NCBI RefSeq assembly: GCF_014207705.1 | Contig: NZ_JACHIU010000001.1 | Coordinates: 1,302,001-1,366,000 of the forward strand | Reading direction: 5' to 3' | Source of the DNA: Sphaerisporangium rubeum | Lineage (GTDB): Bacteria > Actinomycetota > Actinomycetes > Streptosporangiales > Streptosporangiaceae | Length of the DNA: 64,000 nt | In this document: positions 25,520 through 33,251 of the stretch, one piece after another | How the letters are laid out: every line of letters begins with the position of its first letter | How positions within the stretch are numbered: the first letter of the stretch is position 1 | The notes under the pieces: generated by a model | Told to the model about the DNA's origin: nothing | Seen by the model: the letters and a program-made list of their open reading frames with translations, nothing else | Databases searched by the model: none | Position numbers and translations under genes: made by a program

Positions 25520-25609
25520 CCGGTGTCTGCCTTGGATTACGCCGGACGCCACCCGCACCCCACAAGGAGGCAGGCCGTCTGGACGGAAGGTCCTGACTCA
25601 GGCGATGTC

Positions 25610-25651
25610 CTAGCGGACAGCCACCTCGCTAGTCCAATAATGACTAACCAT
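25610..25651 (-). CDS. 13-residue peptide ORF inside the candidate RNA
   Basis: Minus-strand ATG at 25651, stop TAG at 25610, encoding MVSHYWTSEVAVR. The SD AAAGGAGGTG lies 9 nt upstream, better than that of almost any protein gene in this window, which is why I list so short an ORF. One Trp, one Tyr and one His sit together (HYW). It may be a leader peptide, a regulated small protein or a ribosome landing site. Confidence 0.5.
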   Translation of the reverse strand: MVSHYWTSEVAVR

Positions 25652-25683
25652 TGTTCGGACCACCTCCTTTCTGCGTGCCTAGT

Positions 25684-25712
25684 ACGCTATGCGACCCCCG
25701 GATCAAAGGCAA
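25684..25712 (-). promoter_or_regulatory. Promoter of the candidate RNA
   Basis: Minus strand: -35 TTGCCT (25707-25712), 17-nt spacer, -10 TAGCGT (25684-25689); predicted start near 25677. Confidence 0.5.
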
Positions 25713-25780
25713 ACAATTAACCCCACCCCCACTGACCTGCACGTCCACCGCCCCCAGTCCTCTCACAGACAGTCCCCGAG

Positions 25781-25831
25781 CACACCGTCATGACGCGCAC
25801 ACCGTCATGACGCGCACACCGTCATGACGCG
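25781..25831. repeat. Three 17-bp repeats, each with a CGTCATGACG palindrome
   Basis: CACACCGTCATGACGCG occurs three times head to tail (25781, 25798, 25815). The central 10 bp of each is a perfect palindrome, the arrangement of a cooperative operator. It lies about 70 bp upstream of the minus-strand promoter at 25684-25712. No gene starts directly to its right. Confidence 0.8.
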
Positions 25832-26044
25832 TACGTCACCAAGAGTGCGTCCATGTCGAGGCTGGACGCACTCGCCGCTCCGGCGAAGAGAGGCCGCGCT
25901 CCCTGTCATGGCCCTCGCTCCGCTCGGACAGTGCTTGTCGGGGCTCCCGCCCCAAACCCCAAGGCAGGGGCTTCGCCCCCGCACCCCCACTCGGCACTGC
26001 CGCGGACACTGGCAGCTATCTCCCGTCAGGCCACGCTTCAGAAC

Positions 26045-26443
26045 TCATATCCGGACCTCGAACCACACCGTGCGACCCGCATCGTGCTGTCCCCACCCCC
26101 ACGACGAGGACAGCTCATGTACCATCCACAGTCCACGACCACCCTCGCTGAGCAGACTCGGCCGCTCCCGAACCTGTGGCATGGTCTCGGATGAGCCTTC
26201 GTCGGTCACTTCGACGCGAACCGTCTCGCCGTCGTCGTACACACGCAGGGTGACGACGCCGCCGTTCCGGCGTCCGGAGCCGGAATGCCTGACCGCGTTG
26301 GTGAAAACCTCGCTGACGAGCAACTCGATGTCCTCTACGGATCGCCTTCCGATTCGGCGCAGAGTGGAGCGTACGTAGGCACGAGCCACCTCGACCGAGC
26401 TGTCCAGGCCTGGAAGATCGACCTTGCCCACAAGTTCTGTCAC
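26045..26443 (-). CDS. RsbW/SpoIIAB-like ATP-binding anti-sigma-type protein
   Basis: A 132-residue stand-alone HATPase_c_2 domain. The N box reads ELLVSEVFTNAVRHSG (about 42-57), the G1 box VTDEGS and the G2 box GGRGLWMV; there is no dimerisation/phosphorylation domain. Such proteins act as serine kinases or anti-sigma factors. Next to the DUF5753 regulator and DUF397 protein it completes a WhiJ/AbaA-like trio common in actinobacteria with complex development. It is divergent to the regulator across a region with two palindromes. Confidence 0.9.
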   Translation of the reverse strand: MTELVGKVDLPGLDSSVEVARAYVRSTLRRIGRRSVEDIELLVSEVFTNAVRHSGSGRRNGGVVTLRVYDDGETVRVEVTDEGSSETMPQVRERPSLLSEGGRGLWMVHELSSSWGWGQHDAGRTVWFEVRI

Positions 26444-26499
26444 GGCTCATACCCCGTGATCTTCAGAGCGAGCGACATCCCGGTACTCCAAACCGATCT

Positions 26500-26549
26500 G
26501 CGATCACCGTACTTCTGTGATCGCTTGGTCTTATCCAACCTCCTTGGAT
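26500..26549. promoter_or_regulatory. Two palindromes between the divergent WhiJ-like genes
   Basis: GCGATCAC/GTGATCGC with a 9-nt spacer (26500-26524) and ATCCAA/TTGGAT with a 5-nt spacer (26533-26549). They lie 57 bp upstream of the RsbW-like gene and are plausible binding sites of the adjacent XRE regulator. The rest of 26444-26774 shows no gene I can support. Confidence 0.45.
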
Positions 26550-26774
26550 CACTCGGACTGCGTGACTGAAATGTTCTTTTCAGGTCTATAGCGTGTTTGG
26601 TGTGGATCGAGGGATCGCTGTGCTCGCGGCCTCGACCTTTCATATGCTGCGCCATGCATCGACCATCCCGTGGACAGCGCGGTATTTCTCAAGAATTGCA
26701 CGCCGACGGACGCCGTCCCGTGGGACGCTGGACGTATCAGGAATCGGTTCCGGAATAGTTGGATTGGCAGTGGC

Positions 26775-27569
26775 GTGGATGCTCGCGAGGCGACAGCCAA
26801 GTTCGGTGCCGAACTCCGGTACCACCGGCGACGTGCCGGCCTTTCCCAGGAGGCCCTGGCCGCGCGACTCCGCATCAGCCAGGGGCAGATCTCCAAGCTG
26901 GAACTTGCCTTACGGAAGCCGCCGCGAGACCTCTGCGGAGCCTTGGACCGTGTCCTGGCCCAGCAGGGCCACTTCATCGACCTGCACGACCGGTTGTTCG
27001 AGCCCAGACGCGGGGCGGACGAGTGGTTCCTGTCGTACCTCGATCTGGAACCCAGAGCTTCGGTCATCAGGTCGTGGGATCTCGCTCTGGTTCCTGGACT
27101 TTTCCAGACAGAGGAGTACGCACGGCTCATCTTCACCGGCGGTCTGGTCAAACGACACGAGATCGAAGATCGGGTCAATGCGAGACTCGCCCGGCAGGAG
27201 ATTCTGGAGCGAGAGGACTGTCCGGAGGTCTACGCACTGATCGACGAGGGGGTTCTCTACCGTCCGATCGGCGGGCCGGCGGTGATGCTGGGCCAGTTGA
27301 AGCGGCTCGTGGAGGCGAATCGGCATCCGGCGGTGTGTCTGCAGGTCGTCCCATACGGAGCACAGACCACGACCGGATTGACAAGCGGCTTCGTCATGGT
27401 CCAACTCCCTGATGGGACTGCGTACGTATCCGTGGAATCCGCTGGAGCGAGCACACTCAGCAGTGACCATGAGTTGATCCAGCAGTCCGTCGCCAGGCTC
27501 GATAGGCTACGGACAGAAGCCTTGAACCGTATACAGTCCACAAATTTAATCGAAGAAGGTATAAAATGA
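26775..27569 (+). CDS. WhiJ-like XRE regulator with DUF5753
   Basis: A 264-residue protein: an N-terminal Cro/CI helix-turn-helix (residues about 8-65; LSQEALAARLRISQGQISKLE) and a C-terminal DUF5753 domain of about 170 residues (LVPGLFQTEEYAR, RQEIL, IDEGVL.RPIGG, VQLPDG). Relatives such as WhiJ repress developmental genes and are relieved by a partner DUF397 protein. GTG 26775 puts the first residues directly before the HTH; GTG 26670 would add 35 residues of unlike character. It overlaps the DUF397 gene by ATGA. Confidence 0.92.
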   Translation: MDAREATAKFGAELRYHRRRAGLSQEALAARLRISQGQISKLELALRKPPRDLCGALDRVLAQQGHFIDLHDRLFEPRRGADEWFLSYLDLEPRASVIRSWDLALVPGLFQTEEYARLIFTGGLVKRHEIEDRVNARLARQEILEREDCPEVYALIDEGVLYRPIGGPAVMLGQLKRLVEANRHPAVCLQVVPYGAQTTTGLTSGFVMVQLPDGTAYVSVESAGASTLSSDHELIQQSVARLDRLRTEALNRIQSTNLIEEGIK

Positions 27570-27751
27570 TGGAGTTGACGTTCCGTAAGTCCTCGTACTC
27601 CGGTGAAGGCGGCCAGTGCGTCGAGATCGCCGACTTGATTTCCAACGTGGTGGTCCGCGACAGCAAAGTGCCTGACGGTCCGACGCTCGTATTTCCCAGA
27701 GACGAGTTCGTCGCATTCCTGCGCGGGCTCAAGGTATCCGTGCATGGCTGA
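27566..27751 (+). CDS. DUF397 protein, partner of the WhiJ-like regulator
   Basis: A 61-residue DUF397 protein (FRKSSYSGEGGQCVEIA, VVVRDSK, LVFPRDEFVAFL). DUF397 proteins are paired with DUF5753 regulators and are thought to bind and modulate them. It starts inside the regulator stop (ATGATG). Confidence 0.93.
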   Translation: MMELTFRKSSYSGEGGQCVEIADLISNVVVRDSKVPDGPTLVFPRDEFVAFLRGLKVSVHG

Positions 27752-27863
27752 GGCCCCGTGTGACCATCAGCGCTCAGCGGTTTCGGCTGGGCCAGGGTCG
27801 ATGTAACGGCGTGCCGGAGGGCTTGCTTACGTCGTGGAGCGGTGTTCGGGGTGTGGGGAACCG

Positions 27864-27869
27864 TAGACT
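27864..27869 (+). promoter_or_regulatory. -10 hexamer of nur (leaderless)
   Basis: TAGACT ends 6 nt before the ATG at 27876. Confidence 0.5.
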
Positions 27870-27875
27870 CGGGGC

Positions 27876-28289
27876 ATGGCCGGGACTTGGCACGAGGAGT
27901 TACGTTCGCGGGGGTATCGGGTCACGCCGCAGCGGCAGCTTGTGCTGGAGGCGGTGACGAAGCTGGGGCATGCCACGCCGGAGGACATCTGCGGTGAGGT
28001 GCAGGAGACGGCGCGTGGGGTCAACATCTCCACGGTGTACCGGACGCTGGAGTTGCTCGAAGAGCTGGGGATGGTGACGCATACTCATCTCGGGCACGGA
28101 GCGCCGACGTACCACCTGGCCAGTGAGGCCGATCATGTTCATCTGGTGTGCCGGAACTGCGAGAAGGTCACCGAGATACGGCCCGATGTCGTGCAGGGGC
28201 TGGTGGACACGCTGGACCGTGAGTTCGGGTTCGTGACGGACGTGCACCATCTCACGATCTTCGGACAGTGCCGCGACTGTAAGTCCTGA
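27876..28289 (+). CDS. nur: Fur-family regulator, probable Nur (nickel-responsive)
   Basis: A 137-residue Fur-family repressor: winged helix at residues 1-80 (RGYRVTPQRQLVLEAV, NISTVYRTLELLEELG) and a metal-binding dimerisation domain with HLGHGAPTYHLA, DHVHLVCRNC and a C-terminal CRDC. The sequence follows Streptomyces coelicolor Nur closely, and the neighbouring DsrE, nitrobindin and ygfZ genes fit that assignment. Nur represses nickel uptake and the Fe superoxide dismutase when nickel is present. Two Cys pairs could hold structural zinc. Fur or Zur function is less likely but not excluded. Confidence 0.85.
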   Translation: MAGTWHEELRSRGYRVTPQRQLVLEAVTKLGHATPEDICGEVQETARGVNISTVYRTLELLEELGMVTHTHLGHGAPTYHLASEADHVHLVCRNCEKVTEIRPDVVQGLVDTLDREFGFVTDVHHLTIFGQCRDCKS

Positions 28290-28358
28290 CGAGAGGCCGG
28301 GGTCGGCCACAGGCATTCAGGGCTGTGGATGACGGTCCCGGCGCGGTCCGCGGCGCAA

Positions 28359-28364
28359 TAGCCT
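28359..28364 (+). promoter_or_regulatory. -10 hexamer of ygfZ (leaderless)
   Basis: TAGCCT ends 7 nt before ATG 28372, which decides this start over GTG 28366. Confidence 0.5.
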
Positions 28365-28371
28365 TGTGGGT

Positions 28372-29427
28372 ATGCGAAGCCCTCTGCTGGACACTCCTGG
28401 CGCGGTCGCCGCGGACGCTCCCGATCAGGCCGTGGCGGCGCACTACGGTGAGCCGTACGCCGAGCAGCGTGCGCTCGCGGCGGGTGCGGCGCTGGTCGAC
28501 CGGAGCGGTCGTGAGGTCGTGCGGATCACGGGGCCTGATCGGCTCAAGTGGCTCAACGATCTCAGTTCCCAGAAGCTCGACACGATGGGGCCTGGCACGC
28601 CGACGCAGACGTTGCTGCTCGATCCGCAGGGGAGGGTGGAGCATCACCTGAGCCTTGTGGACGACGGCGGGTCGGTGTGGGCTCATGTCGAGCCGGGTAC
28701 GGCGGGGCCGCTGGTCGCGTTCCTGGAGAAGATGCGGTTCATGTTGCGGGTCGAGGTGACCGACATGACGGCTTCGTACGCGGTGGTGACGGTCGGCGCG
28801 CCTGGTTCCGGGGTGCCTGCGACCCTGCCGGACGGGGTGATCGCGGTCGGGGAGGATCTGCTGGTGCCGCGTGAGCGGCTGGCCGGGTTGCCTGGGGAGC
28901 TCGGGCTGGGGCTCGCGGGTCTTTGGGCCTATGAGGCGTTGCGGATCGAGGCGCATCTGCCGCGGCTGGGGTTCGACACCGATCACAAGACGATCCCGCA
29001 TGAGGTCGGGTGGATCGGCGCCGCGGTGCACCTCACGAAGGGGTGTTACCGGGGTCAGGAGACCGTGGCCCGTGTCCACAACCTCGGCCATCCGCCGCGC
29101 AGGCTGGTCTTCCTGCACCTCGACGGCAGTGCCGACACTCTGCCTCCCCACGGCGCGCCGGTGACCCTCGGTGTGAGCACGCCGGTGGAGGCCGACCCGG
29201 AGGCCGCCGTCGACGGCACCGCCGAGCCCGGCCAGATCGGTTTCGTCGGCTCGTCGGCCCGTCACCACGAACTCGGCCCCATCGCGCTGGCCGTGGTGAA
29301 ACGCACCGTCCCGGTCGACATCGACCTGCTCGCCGGCGGCGTCGCCGCGTCCCAAGAGGTCATCGTCCCCCCGGACGCCGGCCGCAACGTCAAGATCGAC
29401 CCCAATCTCCGCCGCCGCATCCGCTGA
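28372..29427 (+). CDS. ygfZ: YgfZ/GcvT-like folate-binding Fe-S protein
   Basis: A 351-residue GcvT-fold protein needed for the assembly or repair of certain Fe-S enzymes such as MiaB, in a folate-dependent way. The YgfZ fingerprint K-G-C-Y-x-G-Q-E is present as KGCYRGQE near residue 224. The upstream segment GLWAYEALRIEAHLPRLG and the C-terminal barrel domain fit full length. It is convergent to dtd with only 16 bp between. Confidence 0.93.
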   Translation: MRSPLLDTPGAVAADAPDQAVAAHYGEPYAEQRALAAGAALVDRSGREVVRITGPDRLKWLNDLSSQKLDTMGPGTPTQTLLLDPQGRVEHHLSLVDDGGSVWAHVEPGTAGPLVAFLEKMRFMLRVEVTDMTASYAVVTVGAPGSGVPATLPDGVIAVGEDLLVPRERLAGLPGELGLGLAGLWAYEALRIEAHLPRLGFDTDHKTIPHEVGWIGAAVHLTKGCYRGQETVARVHNLGHPPRRLVFLHLDGSADTLPPHGAPVTLGVSTPVEADPEAAVDGTAEPGQIGFVGSSARHHELGPIALAVVKRTVPVDIDLLAGGVAASQEVIVPPDAGRNVKIDPNLRRRIR

Positions 29428-29443
29428 CCGGTCCCCTGGGTGG

Positions 29444-29869
29444 TCAGACTTCGACGATCAAGGTGATGGGGCCGTCGTTCACCAGGTGGACCTTCATGTC
29501 GGCGCCGAAGAGACCCGTTTCCACGTGGGCTCCGAGGGTGCGTAGTTCCGTGATCAGGGTTTCGATCAGGGGTTCGGCGATCGGGCCGGGGGCGGCGGAC
29601 TGCCAGGTGGGGCGGCGGCCTTTGCGGGTGTCGCCGTAGAGGGTGAACTGGCTGACGACCAGGAGGGGGGCGGCGGTGTCGGAGCAGGACTTCTCGCCGT
29701 CGAGGATGCGGAGGCCCCAGAGTTTGGTGGCGAGTTTTCTCGCCTCGGCGGGGGTGTCGGTGTGGGTGACGCCGGCGAGGACCAGGAGGCCGGGGGTGTC
29801 GATGGCGCCTACGGTCCGGCCGTCGACGATCACTGAGGCGGACGTCACTCTTTGCACCACGGCACGCAT
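29444..29869 (-). CDS. dtd: D-aminoacyl-tRNA deacylase
   Basis: A 141-residue DTD-fold enzyme that hydrolyses D-aminoacyl- and mischarged Gly-tRNA. It has the catalytic SQFTLYGD (Ser-Gln-Phe motif, near 80) and the Gly-cisPro motif NDGPITL near the C-terminus. The start is set at ATG 29869 (RAVVQRV follows, the usual N-terminus) rather than TTG 29875. Single gene. Confidence 0.95.
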   Translation of the reverse strand: MRAVVQRVTSASVIVDGRTVGAIDTPGLLVLAGVTHTDTPAEARKLATKLWGLRILDGEKSCSDTAAPLLVVSQFTLYGDTRKGRRPTWQSAAPGPIAEPLIETLITELRTLGAHVETGLFGADMKVHLVNDGPITLIVEV

Positions 29870-29969
29870 GGTCAATCATTCTTGCATCGTCCGCAGGTGG
29901 GTGGAGGTCCGGACGCGCTGAACGCGGCGCTTCGGGCATCCGTAAACTCGTGCGGCGAAGGGAGATGAC

Positions 29970-30920
29970 GTGTCTGCTGATCCGCTCATCGTGGAAGTCG
30001 TCCGGTCCGGGTTCGTCGAGTCGGTTCACCAGGCCTGGGTGTTCGCTGTGGACGCCGGGGGGTCGCCGGTCGCGGTACGGGGGGACGTGACGGCGGCGGC
30101 CTCGCCGCGGTCGTCGATGAAGCCTCTGCAGGCGCTCGGCATGCTGCGGGCCGGGCTTGAGCTGGACGGCGAGTCGCTGGCACTGGCGTGTGCCAGTCAC
30201 GCGGGGGAGGAGTTCCACGTCCAGGGGGTTTCCAAGATCCTCATCGGGGCCGGTCTGGACGAGGACGCGTTGCGTTGCCCGGAGGACCTTCCCGGGGACA
30301 CCGGAGCGGCGCACCGCGTGCTGCGCGCCGGCGGTGGACCGGCACGGATCACCATGAACTGTTCCGGCAAGCATGCGGCGATGCTCGCCACCTGTGTGGT
30401 GAACGGGTGGCCGCTGGACGACTACCGTTTCCCCGGTCATCCGCTGCAACGTGCCATCCGCGGCACCATCGAGGAGCTGACCGGTGAGCGGGTGGCGGCC
30501 ACCGGGGTGGACGGCTGCGGTGCGCCTTTGTACTTCGCCTCGATGACGGGGGTGACCCGCGCGTTCCGCACGATGGTCCTGGCGGCGCCAGGCACCCCGG
30601 AGCGTCGTATCGCGGACGCCATGCGGGCCCACCCGGAGTGGACGTCCGGCACCGCACGACCCGAGGCCGCGCTGATGCGCGCCGTTCCCGGGCTGATGCT
30701 CAAGGCGGGGGCCGAGGCCTTCGACGCGTTCGCGTTCGAGGACGGCCGCGCCGCCACGGTGAAGATCGTGGACGGGGGACAGCGCGCCAGAGTGCCTGCC
30801 ACCGTCGCCGCTTTGCGCGCGCTCGGCCTGGACTCCCCGGAACTGGCGCCGCTGGCCACCCCGCCGCAGTACGGCGGCGGGTTGCCGGTGGGGGAGGTCC
30901 GCGTGCGCGGCCACCTGTGA
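29970..30920 (+). CDS. Type II (Rhizobium-type) asparaginase
   Basis: A 316-residue serine-type asparaginase of pfam06089, unrelated to the E. coli enzymes. Landmarks are SSMKPLQAL (near 48, Ser-x-x-Lys), ACASHAGE (near 74), NCSGKHAAML (near 130, with the catalytic Ser and Lys) and a VDGCG..L loop (near 180). It hydrolyses asparagine to aspartate and ammonia in the cytoplasm. A TAAACT hexamer at 29943-29948 and a GGGAG site precede the GTG. Its last eight codons form the first unit of a 39-bp repeat. Confidence 0.9.
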   Translation: MSADPLIVEVVRSGFVESVHQAWVFAVDAGGSPVAVRGDVTAAASPRSSMKPLQALGMLRAGLELDGESLALACASHAGEEFHVQGVSKILIGAGLDEDALRCPEDLPGDTGAAHRVLRAGGGPARITMNCSGKHAAMLATCVVNGWPLDDYRFPGHPLQRAIRGTIEELTGERVAATGVDGCGAPLYFASMTGVTRAFRTMVLAAPGTPERRIADAMRAHPEWTSGTARPEAALMRAVPGLMLKAGAEAFDAFAFEDGRAATVKIVDGGQRARVPATVAALRALGLDSPELAPLATPPQYGGGLPVGEVRVRGHL

Positions 30921-31040
30921 CGGCCGAGAGCTGAGGCTCGCCTGCGCGGCCAGTTGTGATGGCCGGGGGCTGAGGTCCGCGTGCGCGGTCAGCTGTGACG
31001 GCCGAGGGCTGAGGTTCGCCTGCGCGGACGGCGGTGACGG
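30894..31040 (+). repeat. 39-bp repeat that begins inside the asparaginase 3' end
   Basis: Units at 30894-30932 (containing the last codons and stop), 30933-30971, 30972-31010, and a partial unit 31011-31040, each starting GAGGTCCGC or GAGGYTCGCC and containing TGYGCGG and GGCCGRG. It looks like expansion of the gene end. Confidence 0.85.
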
Positions 31041-31041
31041 A

Positions 31042-32679
31042 CTAGAGGCGGCGGTGGAACTGGCGGGAGGAGGAGATGGCGCCTGAGGTGGTGGCGGTGA
31101 AGGTGGTCATGGAGGCGGCGAAGTTGGACAGGTCCCACTCGGCGGGGCCGTGGTACCAGTACAGGGTGTCGGCCTGGTGGCCGTTGCCGTTGATGGAGGC
31201 GACGACCCGGGCCCAGTGGTCGACGGTGTCGAAGACCACGGCGTACGGCAGGTAGCGCGAGAAGAGCTCCACCCGCTGGGCCGGGTCGACGTCGCCGATC
31301 TCGCCGGTGGTGAGGTACTGGCGGAACCCGAGGGTGTGGGCCAGCGCGGCGGCACCCTTGCCGGTCTTGGCCGGCATGTACTGGCCGCCGACGGCGAGCG
31401 CGGCCCCGGCGATGATCAGGGCCAGGCCGAGGAGGCCGTAGGTGGTGAACCACGCGAGCAGGACGGTGGCGGCCACGCCGAGGAACGTGACGAGGACGCC
31501 GAGGGTGGTCCAGCGGGTGCGGACGGCGTCGGGACGGCGCGCGAACCAGCCCTGGCGCACCACGTCGCGGTACAAGGCGTCGCGGACCTTGCCGAGACCG
31601 GCGGCGAAGGAGCCGTGGAGCTGGGACAGGAGGACGGTGTCACGGCCGTCGAAGATGGCGTTGTGGAGCGCGCGCTCGTAGTCGAGAAGCTCGTCCAGCG
31701 GCGGGCCGGACGTCTTGACCAGCAGCCAGTCGGGAGCGTCGTACGCGCCTCTCGGCTGCTCGTCGATGCGTAGATAGCCGCGGACGGCGAGGTCGACGAC
31801 GGTGGCGGTGACGTCCACGACGTCGGCCTGCTCGTCGATCAGGGTGCCGATCTGGCCGGGCCGCACGCCGTCCGGCGGGGAGAAGTGACCGTTCTCGACG
31901 GCGGTGAGAGAGTCCGGCTCGCTGTGCACGGCGCGCGCGTCACGGCCGCGCGTCCAGTAAAGGACGGCGAGGCCGCCGAGCAGCAGCACCAGTAGGCCGG
32001 CCAGCGCTCCGCCGGTGACGGTGTCGAGGGTGAAGGCGCTCGCCAGGTCGAAACGGTGCGAAAGGATCGGCGCGCCGCCGGTGGCGCCGGAAGGGAAGCC
32101 CGCCACGACGGTGAACGTCTGGCCCGCCGGAAGGTCCTGCTGCTCGAATTCCGCGCGGGTCCCGCCTTCGTCCATGGACACCGACGTGCACCCGATGGCG
32201 GACGTCAGGTCGCCGGCGAAACACGACAGGCTCTGCAGCGGCGCCGGACCGGCCAGCGTGACCAGCGCGGCTTCGACCGGCGCGTCCCACCCGTCGGCGG
32301 CGAACCACCGCAGCTCCTCGCCGCCGCTGATGGGGGTGACGGCGCCTGCCACGTCGTACTCGAACGTGGCCTTGCCGTTCCCCGAGGGGGTGATGGTGTC
32401 CCCCGACAGGGTGCCGTCCCCCTTGAAGCCGGTGACGCGGTACAGCCGGTCGTTGGCGTCGTCGTGGCGCACCCGGGTGAGCAGGGTGCGGCTGACCTGG
32501 CCGGTGTAGGCGATCTGCTCCTTGACGTGCAGCACTCCGCCGGGCCGCAGCTCCATAGTCATGGTGGTGCGGCTGATCCGGCCGGCCGCGGCGGACGCGG
32601 AGGCGGCGGAAGGCGCGGCGAGCACGGGAAGGACCGCGAGCACGGCCACGGGGGCGAGCCGACGGAGAAGATCCATCAT
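31042..32679 (-). CDS. DUF2207 membrane protein
   Basis: A 545-residue DUF2207 protein: signal peptide (1-30), an extracellular beta-rich DUF2207 domain (about 35-215), a membrane helix (about 220-245), a cytoplasmic domain with winged-helix character (QADVVDVTATVVDLAVRGYL), two further helices (about 385-425) and a tail. Related proteins are common in actinobacteria and unassigned. Its TAGGCT hexamer lies 8 nt before the first of two ATGs. The tail ends inside the 39-bp repeat zone downstream of the asparaginase gene, so the two genes are convergent. Confidence 0.88.
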   Translation of the reverse strand: MMDLLRRLAPVAVLAVLPVLAAPSAASASAAAGRISRTTMTMELRPGGVLHVKEQIAYTGQVSRTLLTRVRHDDANDRLYRVTGFKGDGTLSGDTITPSGNGKATFEYDVAGAVTPISGGEELRWFAADGWDAPVEAALVTLAGPAPLQSLSCFAGDLTSAIGCTSVSMDEGGTRAEFEQQDLPAGQTFTVVAGFPSGATGGAPILSHRFDLASAFTLDTVTGGALAGLLVLLLGGLAVLYWTRGRDARAVHSEPDSLTAVENGHFSPPDGVRPGQIGTLIDEQADVVDVTATVVDLAVRGYLRIDEQPRGAYDAPDWLLVKTSGPPLDELLDYERALHNAIFDGRDTVLLSQLHGSFAAGLGKVRDALYRDVVRQGWFARRPDAVRTRWTTLGVLVTFLGVAATVLLAWFTTYGLLGLALIIAGAALAVGGQYMPAKTGKGAAALAHTLGFRQYLTTGEIGDVDPAQRVELFSRYLPYAVVFDTVDHWARVVASINGNGHQADTLYWYHGPAEWDLSNFAASMTTFTATTSGAISSSRQFHRRL

Positions 32680-32687
32680 GGGCCGTC

Positions 32688-32693
32688 AGCCTA
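32688..32693 (-). promoter_or_regulatory. -10 hexamer of the DUF2207 gene
   Basis: Minus-strand TAGGCT ends 8 nt before the ATG at 32679. Confidence 0.45.
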
Positions 32694-32766
32694 GCGGCCG
32701 GATGTGACACGGCGCCGGGGGATGAGGGGCACCTGTGGACAACCTGTGATCAGTGGCGGCGCGGGA

Positions 32767-33099
32767 TCACCAGGGGCCGTACGGGCCGCTCGAACCGCTG
32801 CCGCCCCGGCCGATCTCGTTCACGGCCGGCTTGACGTCGGCGAGGTAGATGCCGGAGCCGATGACCGACGCGATCACGAAGATGCTCAGCGTCGGAAGGT
32901 ACTGCACGACGGCCGCGAAGGAGAAGAGCGTGGCGAAGGCCAAGATGAGCAGCCAGATCTGCTTCTTGAGCTTGCCCGCCACGGCGAAGGCGCGCGCGGG
33001 GGTGCGCACGGCGTGCACCAGGGCCCAGACGCACAGGCCGAGTGCCCCGAGGGCGAGCACCCAGAAAATGAGATCCAGGACTCCGTGGATCTGGAACAT
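32767..33099 (-). CDS. DUF2516 small membrane protein
   Basis: A 110-residue protein with three or four hydrophobic segments (residues 7-28, 47-66, 70-86) and a glycine-rich end. The family (DUF2516) follows hbhA-like genes in mycobacteria and streptomycetes, as here, where the hbhA-like gene is 153 bp upstream on the same strand. No function is known. GGGAGA ribosome site. Confidence 0.88.
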   Translation of the reverse strand: MFQIHGVLDLIFWVLALGALGLCVWALVHAVRTPARAFAVAGKLKKQIWLLILAFATLFSFAAVVQYLPTLSIFVIASVIGSGIYLADVKPAVNEIGRGGSGSSGPYGPW

Positions 33100-33206
33100 C
33101 GACGTCTCCCAGGGGTATATGGCCTGCCGGTGTTCAGCCTAGCTCGGACGGCGGTCATTCCGGTGCGCGTGCAGGGACGGGACCGGCCGTAACCGGACGA
33201 ACGGCT

Positions 33207-33236
33207 ACGGCCCGTCCGGAGTTCCGGACGGGCCGT
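33207..33236. terminator. Terminator downstream of the hbhA-like gene
   Basis: A perfect 13-bp stem (ACGGCCCGTCCGG with its complement) and a 4-nt loop, between the hbhA-like gene and the DUF2516 gene. Confidence 0.75.
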
Positions 33237-33251
33237 GCGATGTGTCGAAAT

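Larger units (their letters stand above)
25420..25677 (-). ncRNA. Candidate structured small RNA with a mini-ORF
   Basis: A minus-strand transcription unit of about 260 nt: a promoter with a 17-nt spacer, a perfect SD (AAAGGAGGTG) and a 13-codon ORF, then about 190 nt of strong secondary structure ending in a U-tract. Outer stem 25429-25438/25510-25519; inner stems GCCGGC (25465-25470 with 25503-25508), GAAGTC with a 4-nt loop (25483-25498) and CCTCC/GGAGG (25447-25461). Two related segments (25446-25475 and 25556-25584) look duplicated. It does not match a family I know. It fills most of the gap 25379-26044. Confidence 0.5.

Noticed and set aside
25415-25720. 6C RNA, tmRNA or SRP RNA
   Set aside because: No C6 loops, no tag-peptide/tRNA-like ends and no GGAAG-type SRP apical loop are visible; the element is left unnamed.
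26654-26758. 34-codon ORF after TATGCT upstream of the WhiJ-like gene
   Set aside because: The 5-nt gap to ATG is short for a leaderless start and the peptide has no recognisable feature; it was left out for lack of support.
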